The notes under the pieces: model-generated
Told to the model about the DNA's origin: nothing
The model's input: the letters and a program-made list of their open reading frames with translations, nothing else
Database searches by the model: none
Translations under genes and position numbers: made by a program
Source: a virus
Strand: one strand, 5' to 3'
Length of the DNA stretch: 48,580 nucleotides
IMG/VR virus record: IMGVR_UViG_3300036859_000170
Coordinates: 1 to 48,580 of that record
Part shown: positions 24,144 to 32,015 of the stretch, in pieces
How the letters are laid out: the number at the start of each line of letters is the position of its first letter
How positions within the stretch are numbered: position 1 is the first letter of the stretch

Positions 24144-26504
24144 TCAAGCTGCCTTCCTCAAACCCTGTGGGTTGTTGTCTGAATGCTTTTCCCAGTTCTG
24201 GCCGACTGTGAAGTCGGTTGGAATGACTAGGGTCATGTTGTTGATGATGAGAGGAATATGCATAGCTTCCGTGACCACAGCTCGTACTTCCTCCACACTG
24301 TCTGCCAAGCACTGCACGAGAAGGGAATCGTGTACGTTAAGCAGTACTTCCGCCCCCAGTTCCAGGCGTCTGGAGAATGCTTCATAGCAACGGACTAGAG
24401 CCTTACAACACAAGTCACCAACGGTGGACTGTGGGATATATGCGTAGGCCTCCATGAGGAACTTATCAGACCACCGACCGAAGAACGTTCGCTTGCGTCC
24501 GAATGGGGTGTTGAGAGTGAGTGATTTACGAAGCTCCTGTTCGACCTCTCGCCAGTAGTTTGATCTAATCTCGGGATACAGAAGGAAGTACGAGTCGATG
24601 AGCTTCCGTGCGATTGACGAAGTTATCCTGACTCCAGTCTCGTCTGCGTCCTCGTTGATGACAGCAGCGGCCTTATCTTCGCGCATACCATAATTGGAAG
24701 CGTGAATGATCCGCTTTGCGAGGTAGCGTTCCTCGTACGTGACTGCCTGTGGAGGCTTATGGAAGATTCGTGAGGCATTCTCGCGGTGAACATCTCGTGT
24801 CGGGTCGTTGAACAGGTCTATCAGTCGTTGACAGCGTGCGAGGTATGCTACGACCCTGGCTTCGGCTTGGGAGTAGTCTGCGGAGATGAAGACCTTACCT
24901 TCATCAGGAATGAACATCCGTCTCATCGACTCAGGGATGTTCTGGAGGTTCGTGCCGGAGCCGAAGATTGACTGACGACTAGACAGTCGTCCAGTGCGAG
25001 TGCCAGTTATGTCCCATGAGCAGCGCATCCGACCGTCGGAGTCGACTGCTGCATCGAGATAACGTTCAATCAGGTCGCGCTTCTGCCTGATCTCAACGAT
25101 GCAGTGGAGAAGCTTGTTTTGTGATGTGCCTGCGAGCTCATTGATTACGAACTTGTCGGCGCTGGGTTTGCCAGTCTTCTCACTACGTTTCACGACGGGG
25201 AGCTTAAGCTTGTCGAACAAGAGAGCAGCAACAGCAGGATTCGACTTAACGTTTATCGCCTCCCCTGCGCTACCGTCGAGCCAGCGTTGAAGATTACCAA
25301 TCTCTGTTTCTAGCTTAGAGCGAATCGAATCACGAACTTTGAGATCGACTCGGATGCCACGGAACGTGGACTGTAGAAGGGGAGCAACCAAAGCCATCTC
25401 GTGCCTAAGTATATCACGTGTACCGAAGGCGTGGAGTTCTTCTTCCTGTCGATCCCTGATCTCCCGTGTGACTGACACATCCTTCGCGTTGTAAGTCCAG
25501 AACATCTGGAGGTCGTTCGTGGCTTTCCACAGCTTTCCATCCGTTTTGTAGAATGGCTCTTCCGTGTAGATCGAGGTCTGGAAGGCGAGCCCCTTCGCTA
25601 GCGCAGCTTGGCGCTTCTTCCCAGCCATCCGGGAAGCTTCATCTTCGCCTGCTGCACATTCGGGAAACAGCGCATGGTGCGCAAGCATCGTGTCCCAGGC
25701 GAAGTTGACTACATGGATGCCTGTGCGAAGCAAGATAGTCGTATCGAACGTCCCATTCTGCATTATCTTAGGGACATTCGACTCACACAACGTCCGAATG
25801 GCAATCATGTCAGCTTCACCACGAACTGGTATAGTCATCGCGCGGTCTGACCGGTCGCTGAAGCCGACGCAAGCGAGTTTCCAGTCCTGATGACATTCGA
25901 TGTCGATAGCGAGCCAGTCGGCCTTGAGCATCTCCGCAACGATTCGATTGCGGGTCTCCGGATCAGGGTCGAGAAAGAACTCACGCTTCGGTAGAACGAT
26001 CTCGGGAAACTTAGCTTGCACCGCTGCGCGTCGGAGATCGAACTCGACAAGGACTTTGTAGTCCCAGACGCGCATAACGCCAGCGGGGTGATAGGTGCTG
26101 ATGACCTTTAGCCCTGGAACGAGTGTTGACTCTAGAATGCTCCCACGCCAGTCGCTGATCGGTGTCTTGTTGCAGAGTACTCGGAGGGGTTGACCGCCCA
26201 GTGCGATAACGAGGTTGGGTCGTATCGCTTCGAGGTCAGTTTTGAGCTGAATAATCCCAGCTGCGAGGTGGGGAAAGTTCGTTTTACGGAAGAACCAAGA
26301 AAACTCGTTATCTGGAGGACGTATGTGTGCGATGTTCGTAACGAAACACTGCGAACGGTCTATCCCAGCGGCGCCGAACAGCTTGTTCATCAGCCACCCA
26401 GCGCCTCCTTGGAAGGGCTTGCCGGTCTCGTCTTCGGTCTTGCCTGGAGCTTCTCCGACGACGACTATCCGGGCGTCACGGGGACCCTCCTGGATTAGCC
26501 TCAT
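24144..26504 (-). CDS. Uracil-DNA glycosylase-like domain fused to family A DNA polymerase
   Basis: 786 residues. Residues 1-165 form a family 4-type uracil-DNA glycosylase domain: VVVGEAPGKTEDETGKPFQG (15-33) and TYHPAGVMR (137-145). The N-terminal Cys pair that holds the iron-sulphur cluster in that family is absent; only C53 and C111 remain here. Residues about 180-370 are a 3'-5' exonuclease (AIDIECH, 199-205; YNAKDVSVT at 338-346). Residues 370-786 are a PolA palm: motif A DYSQAEAR (543-550), motif B KRIIHASNYGM (597-607), motif C NVHDS (723-727). It is the replicative polymerase of the phage, in one operon with the methyltransferase and the ATPase. Fusion of the glycosylase to the polymerase suggests uracil removal or sensing during synthesis. 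Confidence 0.9.
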   Translation of the reverse strand: MRLIQEGPRDARIVVVGEAPGKTEDETGKPFQGGAGWLMNKLFGAAGIDRSQCFVTNIAHIRPPDNEFSWFFRKTNFPHLAAGIIQLKTDLEAIRPNLVIALGGQPLRVLCNKTPISDWRGSILESTLVPGLKVISTYHPAGVMRVWDYKVLVEFDLRRAAVQAKFPEIVLPKREFFLDPDPETRNRIVAEMLKADWLAIDIECHQDWKLACVGFSDRSDRAMTIPVRGEADMIAIRTLCESNVPKIMQNGTFDTTILLRTGIHVVNFAWDTMLAHHALFPECAAGEDEASRMAGKKRQAALAKGLAFQTSIYTEEPFYKTDGKLWKATNDLQMFWTYNAKDVSVTREIRDRQEEELHAFGTRDILRHEMALVAPLLQSTFRGIRVDLKVRDSIRSKLETEIGNLQRWLDGSAGEAINVKSNPAVAALLFDKLKLPVVKRSEKTGKPSADKFVINELAGTSQNKLLHCIVEIRQKRDLIERYLDAAVDSDGRMRCSWDITGTRTGRLSSRQSIFGSGTNLQNIPESMRRMFIPDEGKVFISADYSQAEARVVAYLARCQRLIDLFNDPTRDVHRENASRIFHKPPQAVTYEERYLAKRIIHASNYGMREDKAAAVINEDADETGVRITSSIARKLIDSYFLLYPEIRSNYWREVEQELRKSLTLNTPFGRKRTFFGRWSDKFLMEAYAYIPQSTVGDLCCKALVRCYEAFSRRLELGAEVLLNVHDSLLVQCLADSVEEVRAVVTEAMHIPLIINNMTLVIPTDFTVGQNWEKHSDNNPQGLRKAA

Positions 26505-26507
26505 TCT

Positions 26508-27761
26508 TCAATCTGCAGTATGTGCCTTAATCTTCTTGATAGCGACTGCACGTCGCTCTGGGTTGAGTTCACATCCCCACCAGCGGCGCTTGAGTGCTGC
26601 TGCCGCTGCGAGGCATGATCCACTGCCAGCAAAGAAGTCTGCCACAATCTGGCCTGGGATGGTGAGGCGGCGGATGAGCTCCTGGTAGAGTCCGACTGGG
26701 CGTTCAACGGTCAGCTCTCTTTCTTGAACCGAGACGGGTGTGACTCGGATGATATTAGGAAGGTTCTTCTGCACGAGGATTGGATTGCCCTTCACACAGT
26801 GAAGTGCAATATCATAGGCCTTCGTAAACCAGCGGTCTGGATACGTACAGAACGTTCTTCCATCGGAACGGTCCCAGACAATCGGCACTGGATCGACAAG
26901 GAATCCAGCGTCACGGAAAATTCCCTTACAGCGCTCGAACCAGTCGTGTCCCAAGAACCAGACGAGCCAGGAGTCTGGCTTGAGGACACGATGGAGTTCA
27001 GGCGCGATTGTAAGGATACGTTCGTACGAGGCTTTCGAATCTTCGTACGAGCTGAGTGCTGACGACGTGTCGCGTTTTTGGTCATCGTAGTCTATTCCAA
27101 ATGGAGGGTCAGTGATAATCGCGTGGAAGGACTCATCAGTAATGTTCTTGATCAGTTCCACGCTGTCTCCGAGCCACAAGCGATCCTCGATCTCAGCGAA
27201 CTCATCCTTCGCACTAGCGACTTCTGCAATACGATTGATCGACTTGACACGCTCACGAGCCCATCGTACAGCCTGTCGTATCGAGTCCGCACGCTGAAGC
27301 TCCGGAAATACTGGAAGAAGCTTCGTAATCATCACGGCTTCGCTTACGTCTCGCTGCGCAGTTTTCCCTCCAGCGAGCGCCGCAGTCATGCCTTGAGTCC
27401 AGTTTGGATCACGCTCCTGGCGAATCCTGTTCAGCTCCGTGAGTGCCTTTGCACGCTCCTGCCAGGTCATCTGCTCGCGTTGGATGTTCTCCTCGAGTTC
27501 GACTTCACGGGAGAACAGCTCGTCGAGCTGATGAGTCCTGACCGCTGCGATGGTGGTCCAGTTGAGAGCACGGGCTGCGGAGACACGACGGAAGCCGGCG
27601 ACGAGGCTGTACGTACCGTCCGCTCCTGCCTCGACTATGATCGGCTGGAGCTGCCCGAAGTATTCGAGGGACTCCCGTAGCCCGTCCATGTCACCAGTCG
27701 CCTCACGGAAGCGTTCACGCGAGACAACTATTGAAGAGAGTGGAATCGACTCGACGTTCAC
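26508..27761 (-). CDS. ParB-like domain fused to a DNA methyltransferase
   Basis: 417 residues, GTG start overlapping the upstream stop (GTGA). Residues 1-100 are a ParB/Srx-type domain: IPLSSIVVSRERFRE, AGFRRVSAARAL (55-66) and ENIQRE (91-96). Residues 190-417 form a beta-class N6-adenine/N4-cytosine methyltransferase: LWLGDSVELIKNI, catalytic DPPF (218-221), then the SAM-binding ADFFAGSGS (374-382). It probably methylates the phage DNA, for protection or to mark replication or packaging sites. No partner restriction enzyme lies nearby. The ParB part may give sequence targeting or bind CTP; that is inference. Confidence 0.88.
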   Translation of the reverse strand: MNVESIPLSSIVVSRERFREATGDMDGLRESLEYFGQLQPIIVEAGADGTYSLVAGFRRVSAARALNWTTIAAVRTHQLDELFSREVELEENIQREQMTWQERAKALTELNRIRQERDPNWTQGMTAALAGGKTAQRDVSEAVMITKLLPVFPELQRADSIRQAVRWARERVKSINRIAEVASAKDEFAEIEDRLWLGDSVELIKNITDESFHAIITDPPFGIDYDDQKRDTSSALSSYEDSKASYERILTIAPELHRVLKPDSWLVWFLGHDWFERCKGIFRDAGFLVDPVPIVWDRSDGRTFCTYPDRWFTKAYDIALHCVKGNPILVQKNLPNIIRVTPVSVQERELTVERPVGLYQELIRRLTIPGQIVADFFAGSGSCLAAAAALKRRWWGCELNPERRAVAIKKIKAHTAD

Positions 27762-28102
27762 CGCTGGCTGCCTCCACCGGAGTCGGAGACTCGAGGAGTG
27801 GTGAGGGCTTCCTCCTGCTGGAGTGTGCGGCGGGCTCGATTCTCCAGGATGTGTTCACGGATTGAGTCTGCGACGGCTTGACCGTGATTTCTCCATAGGT
27901 GATCGAAGCGGAACCCACTACTGCAGATGATGTCGTACGTTACTCGCTGGCCGAAGTATCCATGAATATTGAAACTGTCGCTTGTTATCACCATCAGGAA
28001 GCACTTTCTATCAGAAATACTTCCGATCTTCTGAGTCAGCAACCTATCTTCCTCTTCAGGAGTCAGAATGTCGAGGATTTCTACTATGTTACCGAGATTC
28101 AT
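27758..28102 (-). CDS. Hypothetical early protein
   Basis: 114 residues with a strong GAGGAGGA site before ATG 28102. A beta-type core (CFLMVITSDSFNIHGYFGQR, VTYDIICSSGFRFDHLW) is followed by a basic helix and a Ser/Gly-rich end. Overlaps both neighbours. Function unknown. Confidence 0.7.
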   Translation of the reverse strand: MNLGNIVEILDILTPEEEDRLLTQKIGSISDRKCFLMVITSDSFNIHGYFGQRVTYDIICSSGFRFDHLWRNHGQAVADSIREHILENRARRTLQQEEALTTPRVSDSGGGSQR

Positions 28103-28874
28103 ACTTCCTCCTCATGAGTTGAATAGCACCAAGGGCAAGCAAACCCGTTGCTAGGAGTCCCCATGTTGCTGGCTCGGGGGTGGAGATAGTCTGAACACAC
28201 TCTGGAGAGCTGAAGTTACATCCTACGTCCGGTTCAACGAAGCCCACGAACGGTGCGAGGTCTTGAGCGGTAAATAGCGCTCCCGACCGGAAGCTAAATG
28301 ACACCGTCGCGTTGGAGCCACATGTCTGTAGTATTCGTCCGTAGGGTGTGACCCACGGGGAGATTGGCAACGATCCGCAACCGATGATGGCTCCCTCAGA
28401 GAGTCCATAGAAGGATGCGAAGTCTGGTGGGCCAGATGACGCGAAAAACTCCCAGTAGTTCTCTGACTCCCCACCACGTTCTGAAGGTCCCTGAGAGATG
28501 TCCAATGCTCCGCCAGTGAGAAAGCCCGTCATACCACCTTGTGTAGTTGAGCCTGGATACGTGATATCCCCAATCTGACTCGGATTAGCTAGCGGAGTGT
28601 AGAGTCCACGACCGTAGCGGTCCCAAACGCTGATGAAGGTGATGGCACTTGGAGTGTTTGCGTTGGGATTGGTGCCGAAGAGGTTCGTCACCTGCAACGT
28701 GACCAGCGTTCCCCAGAAGAGTCCACCAGTGAACTGCTGGGCGATCACCGCAAGCGAGACGCAACCCCGGAGGGGGCCCGTGGTACAATAGTTAGTGTAG
28801 TCAACTCGCGAGGACTGTGCGACCAGGCCCGTAGGAAGCGACAAACTGAGAAGGAGAGCAAGTGACCTTTTCAT
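28089..28874 (-). CDS. Secreted PEP-CTERM cargo protein
   Basis: 261 residues with a strong GGAGGAACC site before ATG 28874. N-terminal signal peptide MKRSLALLLSLSLPTGLVAQ. C-terminal sorting signal: TPEPATWGLLATGLLALGAI followed by QLMRRKYESR, i.e. the PEP motif, a hydrophobic helix and basic residues, as recognised by exosortase/EpsH systems. The body is Gly/Ser/Thr-rich and beta-like with four paired Cys. In bacteria such proteins are exported and anchored with exopolysaccharide. Here it is a phage-borne accessory gene in the middle of the early operon, most probably acquired from the host lineage. Confidence 0.85.
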   Translation of the reverse strand: MKRSLALLLSLSLPTGLVAQSSRVDYTNYCTTGPLRGCVSLAVIAQQFTGGLFWGTLVTLQVTNLFGTNPNANTPSAITFISVWDRYGRGLYTPLANPSQIGDITYPGSTTQGGMTGFLTGGALDISQGPSERGGESENYWEFFASSGPPDFASFYGLSEGAIIGCGSLPISPWVTPYGRILQTCGSNATVSFSFRSGALFTAQDLAPFVGFVEPDVGCNFSSPECVQTISTPEPATWGLLATGLLALGAIQLMRRKYESR

Positions 28875-29332
28875 GGTTCCTCCGGCAGGGCCCAAATCGC
28901 GGCACTGTGGCAGATAAGCCCGCCGCCACTATGGAATTGAGGATTGGCCGTTAAGGGCAGTCCATCCCTACATCGGGCGCAGGTTGCCTTCGCACACCGC
29001 TCCCGCTCACGGCTACGAATTACTCGCTCGCTCCACCCGGGCTCCAACCTCTTGTTGTTGTCAAGCGCTCGGCAGGCTGGGCACTCCTCACCGCTGGCTT
29101 CCTCGTTCCACCAGACCGGAGGGTGACCGTCCCTGCACATGTGCTGGAAGTTTTGCTCCAGTTCCCGCACCCGCTGCACGAGGGCGATGGCGTCTTGGCC
29201 TACGACCTGCAAGCGGTCAAGGGCGAGAGACGACTTCATCCACGGTGTAGCTTGCAAGAAATCATGAGCATCTTGCTCCATCTGCTCCAGCGTCCGCTGT
29301 GGCACTCGTGCGGGCTCGAAATCCTCAATCAT
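28871..29332 (-). CDS. Cys-rich hypothetical protein, GC-rich
   Basis: 153 residues. A helical first half (EQMEQDAHDFLQATPWMKSS, later DAIALVQRVRELEQNFQHM) is followed by C-x13/14-type cysteines (HMCRDGHPP, GEECPACRALD, CAKATCARCRDG, LICHSAA), likely zinc sites. G+C is high (39 of 60 in 28981-29040), as expected of a recent arrival travelling with the PEP-CTERM gene, with which it overlaps (ATGA). No family recognised. Confidence 0.65.
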   Translation of the reverse strand: MIEDFEPARVPQRTLEQMEQDAHDFLQATPWMKSSLALDRLQVVGQDAIALVQRVRELEQNFQHMCRDGHPPVWWNEEASGEECPACRALDNNKRLEPGWSERVIRSRERERCAKATCARCRDGLPLTANPQFHSGGGLICHSAAIWALPEEP

Positions 29333-29667
29333 TAGTGCCTCCTCTTCGCTTCCTGCGCTGCAATCGCTGCGAGCACTCGCGGATCGGCTTGTGCTTGCAT
29401 GATCTCGCCCTGCTTAGGCCACGGACCGACGAAGAGGCCAGCGATCTTAGTTGGGACGAATGCGAGCGCACATGGCGCGTTGTTGTCCGCCCTACCGACA
29501 ATGAAGACTGGCCGATCGGGTGAGGCTGTGGAGATTAGCTTTTCTACAAGCTTCACCACTTCCTCCATGGGCTTGTCGGTCTTCACGTCCCCGATCTGGC
29601 CATTGTCGAAGATGACACGGACTAGGGTATCGATGATGGGGACGATTGTGAGCTCGTCGTTAGACAT
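29332..29667 (-). CDS. Hypothetical early protein
   Basis: 111 residues, acidic/helical with an alpha/beta pattern (VRVIFDNGQIGDVKTDKPME, FIVGRADNNAPCALAFV). Begins 11 bases downstream of a palindromic element that ends the previous gene. Its stop overlaps the next start (TAATG). Function unknown. Confidence 0.65.
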   Translation of the reverse strand: MSNDELTIVPIIDTLVRVIFDNGQIGDVKTDKPMEEVVKLVEKLISTASPDRPVFIVGRADNNAPCALAFVPTKIAGLFVGPWPKQGEIMQAQADPRVLAAIAAQEAKRRH

Positions 29668-29677
29668 GTGGGGGCTC

Positions 29678-29697
29678 CTTATACATTTGTGGATAAG
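29678..29697 (-). repeat. Dispersed 20-bp palindromic element, copy 4
   Basis: On the minus strand CTTATCCACAAATGTATAAG, one base different from the consensus right arm. It includes TTATCCACA (DnaA box). It encodes the last codons (LSTNV) and the TAA stop of the SLOG-like gene, and lies 11 bases before the next start. Confidence 0.85.
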
Positions 29698-30128
29698 TCG
29701 ATGTGTGACACAATCAGAATCTTCACAGGCTTCCCTAACGCTCGTGCAAACTTGACAGTCCAGCAGCCTCCAGACTTAACGTGGTCGGCTGTCTTACAGT
29801 GGTAGCACGACTCGAAGCGCATTCCAGTATACCCTGGAGGTAGTTCTCTGACTGTAATACAAACTACCGTGTCGCTATCGTAAGCGATTAGCTGATTTCT
29901 CTGCTTGTAGCCACCGTTCCAAGTCCTGGCCTTGGGAAGGTGCTCGATGTACTGGAGACCGAGAAGCTTCGCCTCCTCTACTGTCCAGATGTCAATGCCT
30001 CCAAGGTGACAACCTCCGGAGATCACTATGTCTCCAGGCCTGAGGAGTCCTCGTATTATCTTACGAGCGGCTTCTTCAGTCTGTGGAGTAAACTTAGCTG
30101 CTTCTGCCCCAACGATTCCGATTCTCAT
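29679..30128 (-). CDS. SLOG / Rossmann-type nucleotide-binding-like protein
   Basis: 149 residues. Starts MRIGIVGAEAAKFTP, followed by RPGDIVISGGCHLGGIDIWT and VEEAKLLG. The GxxGxxxx lead, a DIVISGG strand-loop and a helix are typical of SLOG-superfamily proteins (DprA/LOG/YspA-like) that bind nucleotides or ligands. Four Cys/His (CYHCKTADH, GGCW) may bind metal. Its start has no visible Shine-Dalgarno sequence and follows directly on a tRNA-like element, which may influence expression. SLOG proteins occur in nucleotide-signalling immunity systems, but nothing else of such a system is seen here. Confidence 0.65.
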   Translation of the reverse strand: MRIGIVGAEAAKFTPQTEEAARKIIRGLLRPGDIVISGGCHLGGIDIWTVEEAKLLGLQYIEHLPKARTWNGGYKQRNQLIAYDSDTVVCITVRELPPGYTGMRFESCYHCKTADHVKSGGCWTVKFARALGKPVKILIVSHIDLSTNV

Positions 30129-30130
30129 AA

Positions 30131-30204
30131 AAGTGTCGGAGAGGATTTGAACCTCACTTGGGAATAACCCTTCCGACCGGCCGTCGCGTCGCGGCCCGAC
30201 ACTC
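30131..30204 (-). tRNA. tRNA-like element (degenerate or unusual tRNA)
   Basis: On the minus strand a 7-bp acceptor stem GTGTCGG/CCGACAC encloses about 70 nt. The 3' part has a T arm with GAGG-TTCAAAT-CCTC, matching the B box GTTCRAnYC, and a strong GGCCG/CGGCC stem sits at the D-arm position. The anticodon arm is not canonical: GGAA/TTCC closes only a six-base loop, so no anticodon can be called. It is followed by four T's and sits between two early genes. It could be a decaying tRNA or a tRNA mimic. Confidence 0.45.
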
Positions 30205-30209
30205 TTCTC

Positions 30210-30593
30210 CTACGCCTTCAAGAACCGTTGGACCCTGTCCACGATACGGTTCTCGTAGGGCTCGTTCTCGATCGTGACCTGGAGCCGTTGACCGACGAGC
30301 TGGTCCGTATCGAACGGAACGTCGTCTCCAGCACGCATCCGATCAGCGATGTCGTCGAAGCGACACGCTCGTAGGAGCTCGTCGAACCTGAACGCTCCCT
30401 TGCCGGTGATGAGTAGGAACGCATCCCTGCTGACGACTTCCCCGTCGACCTCGACTCCGAACGTCGGAACGATCATTGGGTTGTCGCTCTTTGAGGTCTT
30501 GGTCTCGCACTTCGTGATCGACGCTTTGTACGTTCCAGGCTTGATTGGCTGGAACTCCTTCACGTCCTTAAGGTTCGGATAGATCGTGGGCAC
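30210..30593 (-). CDS. ssDNA-binding / DUF669-like recombination partner
   Basis: 127 residues, GTG start. The compact beta-rich sequence (PIKPGTYKASITKCETKTSK, VEVDGEVVSRDAFLLITGKG, LVGQRLQVTIENEPYENRIV) resembles OB-fold or DUF669-type proteins that accompany phage Sak4/ERF recombinases. It directly follows the Sak4-like gene. Likely coats single-stranded DNA in replication and recombination. Confidence 0.65.
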   Translation of the reverse strand: MPTIYPNLKDVKEFQPIKPGTYKASITKCETKTSKSDNPMIVPTFGVEVDGEVVSRDAFLLITGKGAFRFDELLRACRFDDIADRMRAGDDVPFDTDQLVGQRLQVTIENEPYENRIVDRVQRFLKA

Positions 30594-30595
30594 GA

Positions 30596-31432
30596 CTAGG
30601 CTCCCTTCGCTGTGGTGAGACTACGGATCTGCTCGTCGACTGACTTGAACTCCCTGTCCAGCGCAGGCCAGGACCACTCCGTCCCGTTGGGAATCCCTGA
30701 CCGGCTCCCTGCGAGGTCGATGCCCGTTGCTTGGGTGACAAGCTTTCGCGTTAGCCCCGAGCCACTCGGGACAGCAACGAGGCGATAGACCTCATCGAAC
30801 ATGAGGGGGACGCGTTCCGCGGATTGACCAGTGAGGAGTGGTACCCTTTGGATGACGGACCCTTTGTCGTCGGAGACCTCCTTTTCGTGACACAACACTA
30901 CAATATGCTTGTCGGTGTCGAGAAGCATCCGTATGAATTGCTCGACCATGCTCCGCTCTGCGCCATAGTCCTGGATGCGCGGAATCAGAAGTCCGGACTT
31001 CACGGCCTGACTGTGAGTGAACGAGAGCGGCTTCGGCCCGAAGGCTGTACTTCCGAGGAGAATCACTCCCTTGTTCATCGCGGCTTCGGAGAGTGTAGTG
31101 CCGGTGTCGAGTACCCATGTGTCGAACTGCGTGCGCTTCCCTGTGGTCATCCAGTCGTCAAACCACTTACATGCTGCATCGAAGGCATTGTGAGTCGTGA
31201 CGACTCCCCCAGGTCCGCGGGCGCCTTCGTGAAATTGGCCGACAGGATACTCTGGGTGCCAACCGTACAGATCAACGAATGCTTTCGACCTCAGGGTTAG
31301 CGTCCCCTTATCGAAGTCGATGAAGTTTGGCCGCGGCCACGAGCCAGCGCCGAACGTCTTGCCAACCTTCGACTTGCCGTAGACCAGAACGCGGCGATGT
31401 GGATTGAGCTTGATGCCGCCGAGGGTGGTCAT
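30596..31432 (-). CDS. Sak4-like RecA-fold ATPase (single-strand annealing)
   Basis: 278 residues. Walker A is YGKSKVGKTF (18-27), preceded by the HRRVLVYG strand. Walker B-like TWVLDTGTT lies at 105-113. DKHIVVLCHEKEVSD (a sensor-type strand followed by H) and the overall length are typical of phage Sak4/'AAA_24' ATPases, which anneal single strands together with an SSB-like protein. The next gene downstream is such a candidate partner. Overlaps its upstream neighbour by ATGA. Confidence 0.82.
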   Translation of the reverse strand: MTTLGGIKLNPHRRVLVYGKSKVGKTFGAGSWPRPNFIDFDKGTLTLRSKAFVDLYGWHPEYPVGQFHEGARGPGGVVTTHNAFDAACKWFDDWMTTGKRTQFDTWVLDTGTTLSEAAMNKGVILLGSTAFGPKPLSFTHSQAVKSGLLIPRIQDYGAERSMVEQFIRMLLDTDKHIVVLCHEKEVSDDKGSVIQRVPLLTGQSAERVPLMFDEVYRLVAVPSGSGLTRKLVTQATGIDLAGSRSGIPNGTEWSWPALDREFKSVDEQIRSLTTAKGA

Positions 31433-31638
31433 TGTGGCGTGGCTTCTGGTGCTACTTCTTCGAAGTACTCGGATTCGGCCTCGGAAACCTCGCTGTCCGA
31501 CCAGAAACGGTCGTTGATGTCATCGTGTTCCTCTGCAATCTTCACTGCTGCCTCGTACGCGAGCTCCTCGTTGTCTGCCTCGACTTCTACCTCCGAGACT
31601 TGGACAACGGTTCTGGTGAGTCCTACCTTCCATTTCAT
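31429..31638 (-). CDS. Small very acidic early protein
   Basis: 69 residues. After VGLTRTVVQVSEVEVEADNE it becomes Glu/Asp-rich (AEEHDDINDRFWSDSEVSEA). Its strong negative charge and small size resemble DNA-mimic inhibitors, but no family is recognised, so this is only a resemblance. Coupled to both neighbours by overlaps (ATGA). Confidence 0.65.
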   Translation of the reverse strand: MKWKVGLTRTVVQVSEVEVEADNEELAYEAAVKIAEEHDDINDRFWSDSEVSEAESEYFEEVAPEATPQ

Positions 31639-32015
31639 TGTGGAGACTCTCCTTTCAGTACTTGTTCGACTACGTCCTGGAATCCTCCGTAGTCGTACCG
31701 CGTGAGCTGTTGTGGATCACGAAGTTCGATGAAGTACCTAGCCTTATCTAGTTCTTGTGCCACGTCGAGCATCCAACGAAGACGAGTCGAGATCAGGGCA
31801 TTACGTACACGACGGAACTGGACGAGTGTCTCTTCGCTCCCTAAGTCACTGTGCGCACTGCTAACGGAAGTGACCAGTGCTTCGTCGTGGTCATCTGCAT
31901 CGAGCGCACCACGCTCCACGAGGTCGCGTACGTCTTCAGCGATCAGCTCCGCGTCGACTTTGGACGGAGCTTTGAAGACTATACGGAGCGTGGCGATGAA
32001 GGTTTGGTCAGCCAC
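31635..32015 (-). CDS. Hypothetical early protein
   Basis: 126 residues: an N-terminal alpha/beta block (TFIATLRIVFKAPSKVDAEL) similar in style to its downstream neighbour, followed by helices. No motif identified. The start overlaps the upstream gene by 8 bases. Confidence 0.65.
   Translation of the reverse strand: MADQTFIATLRIVFKAPSKVDAELIAEDVRDLVERGALDADDHDEALVTSVSSAHSDLGSEETLVQFRRVRNALISTRLRWMLDVAQELDKARYFIELRDPQQLTRYDYGGFQDVVEQVLKGESPQ

Noticed and set aside
29679-30128. SLOG-like protein as effector of a CBASS/Thoeris-type defence system
   Set aside because: No cyclase, TIR or other partner beside it; it stands in an ordinary early operon.
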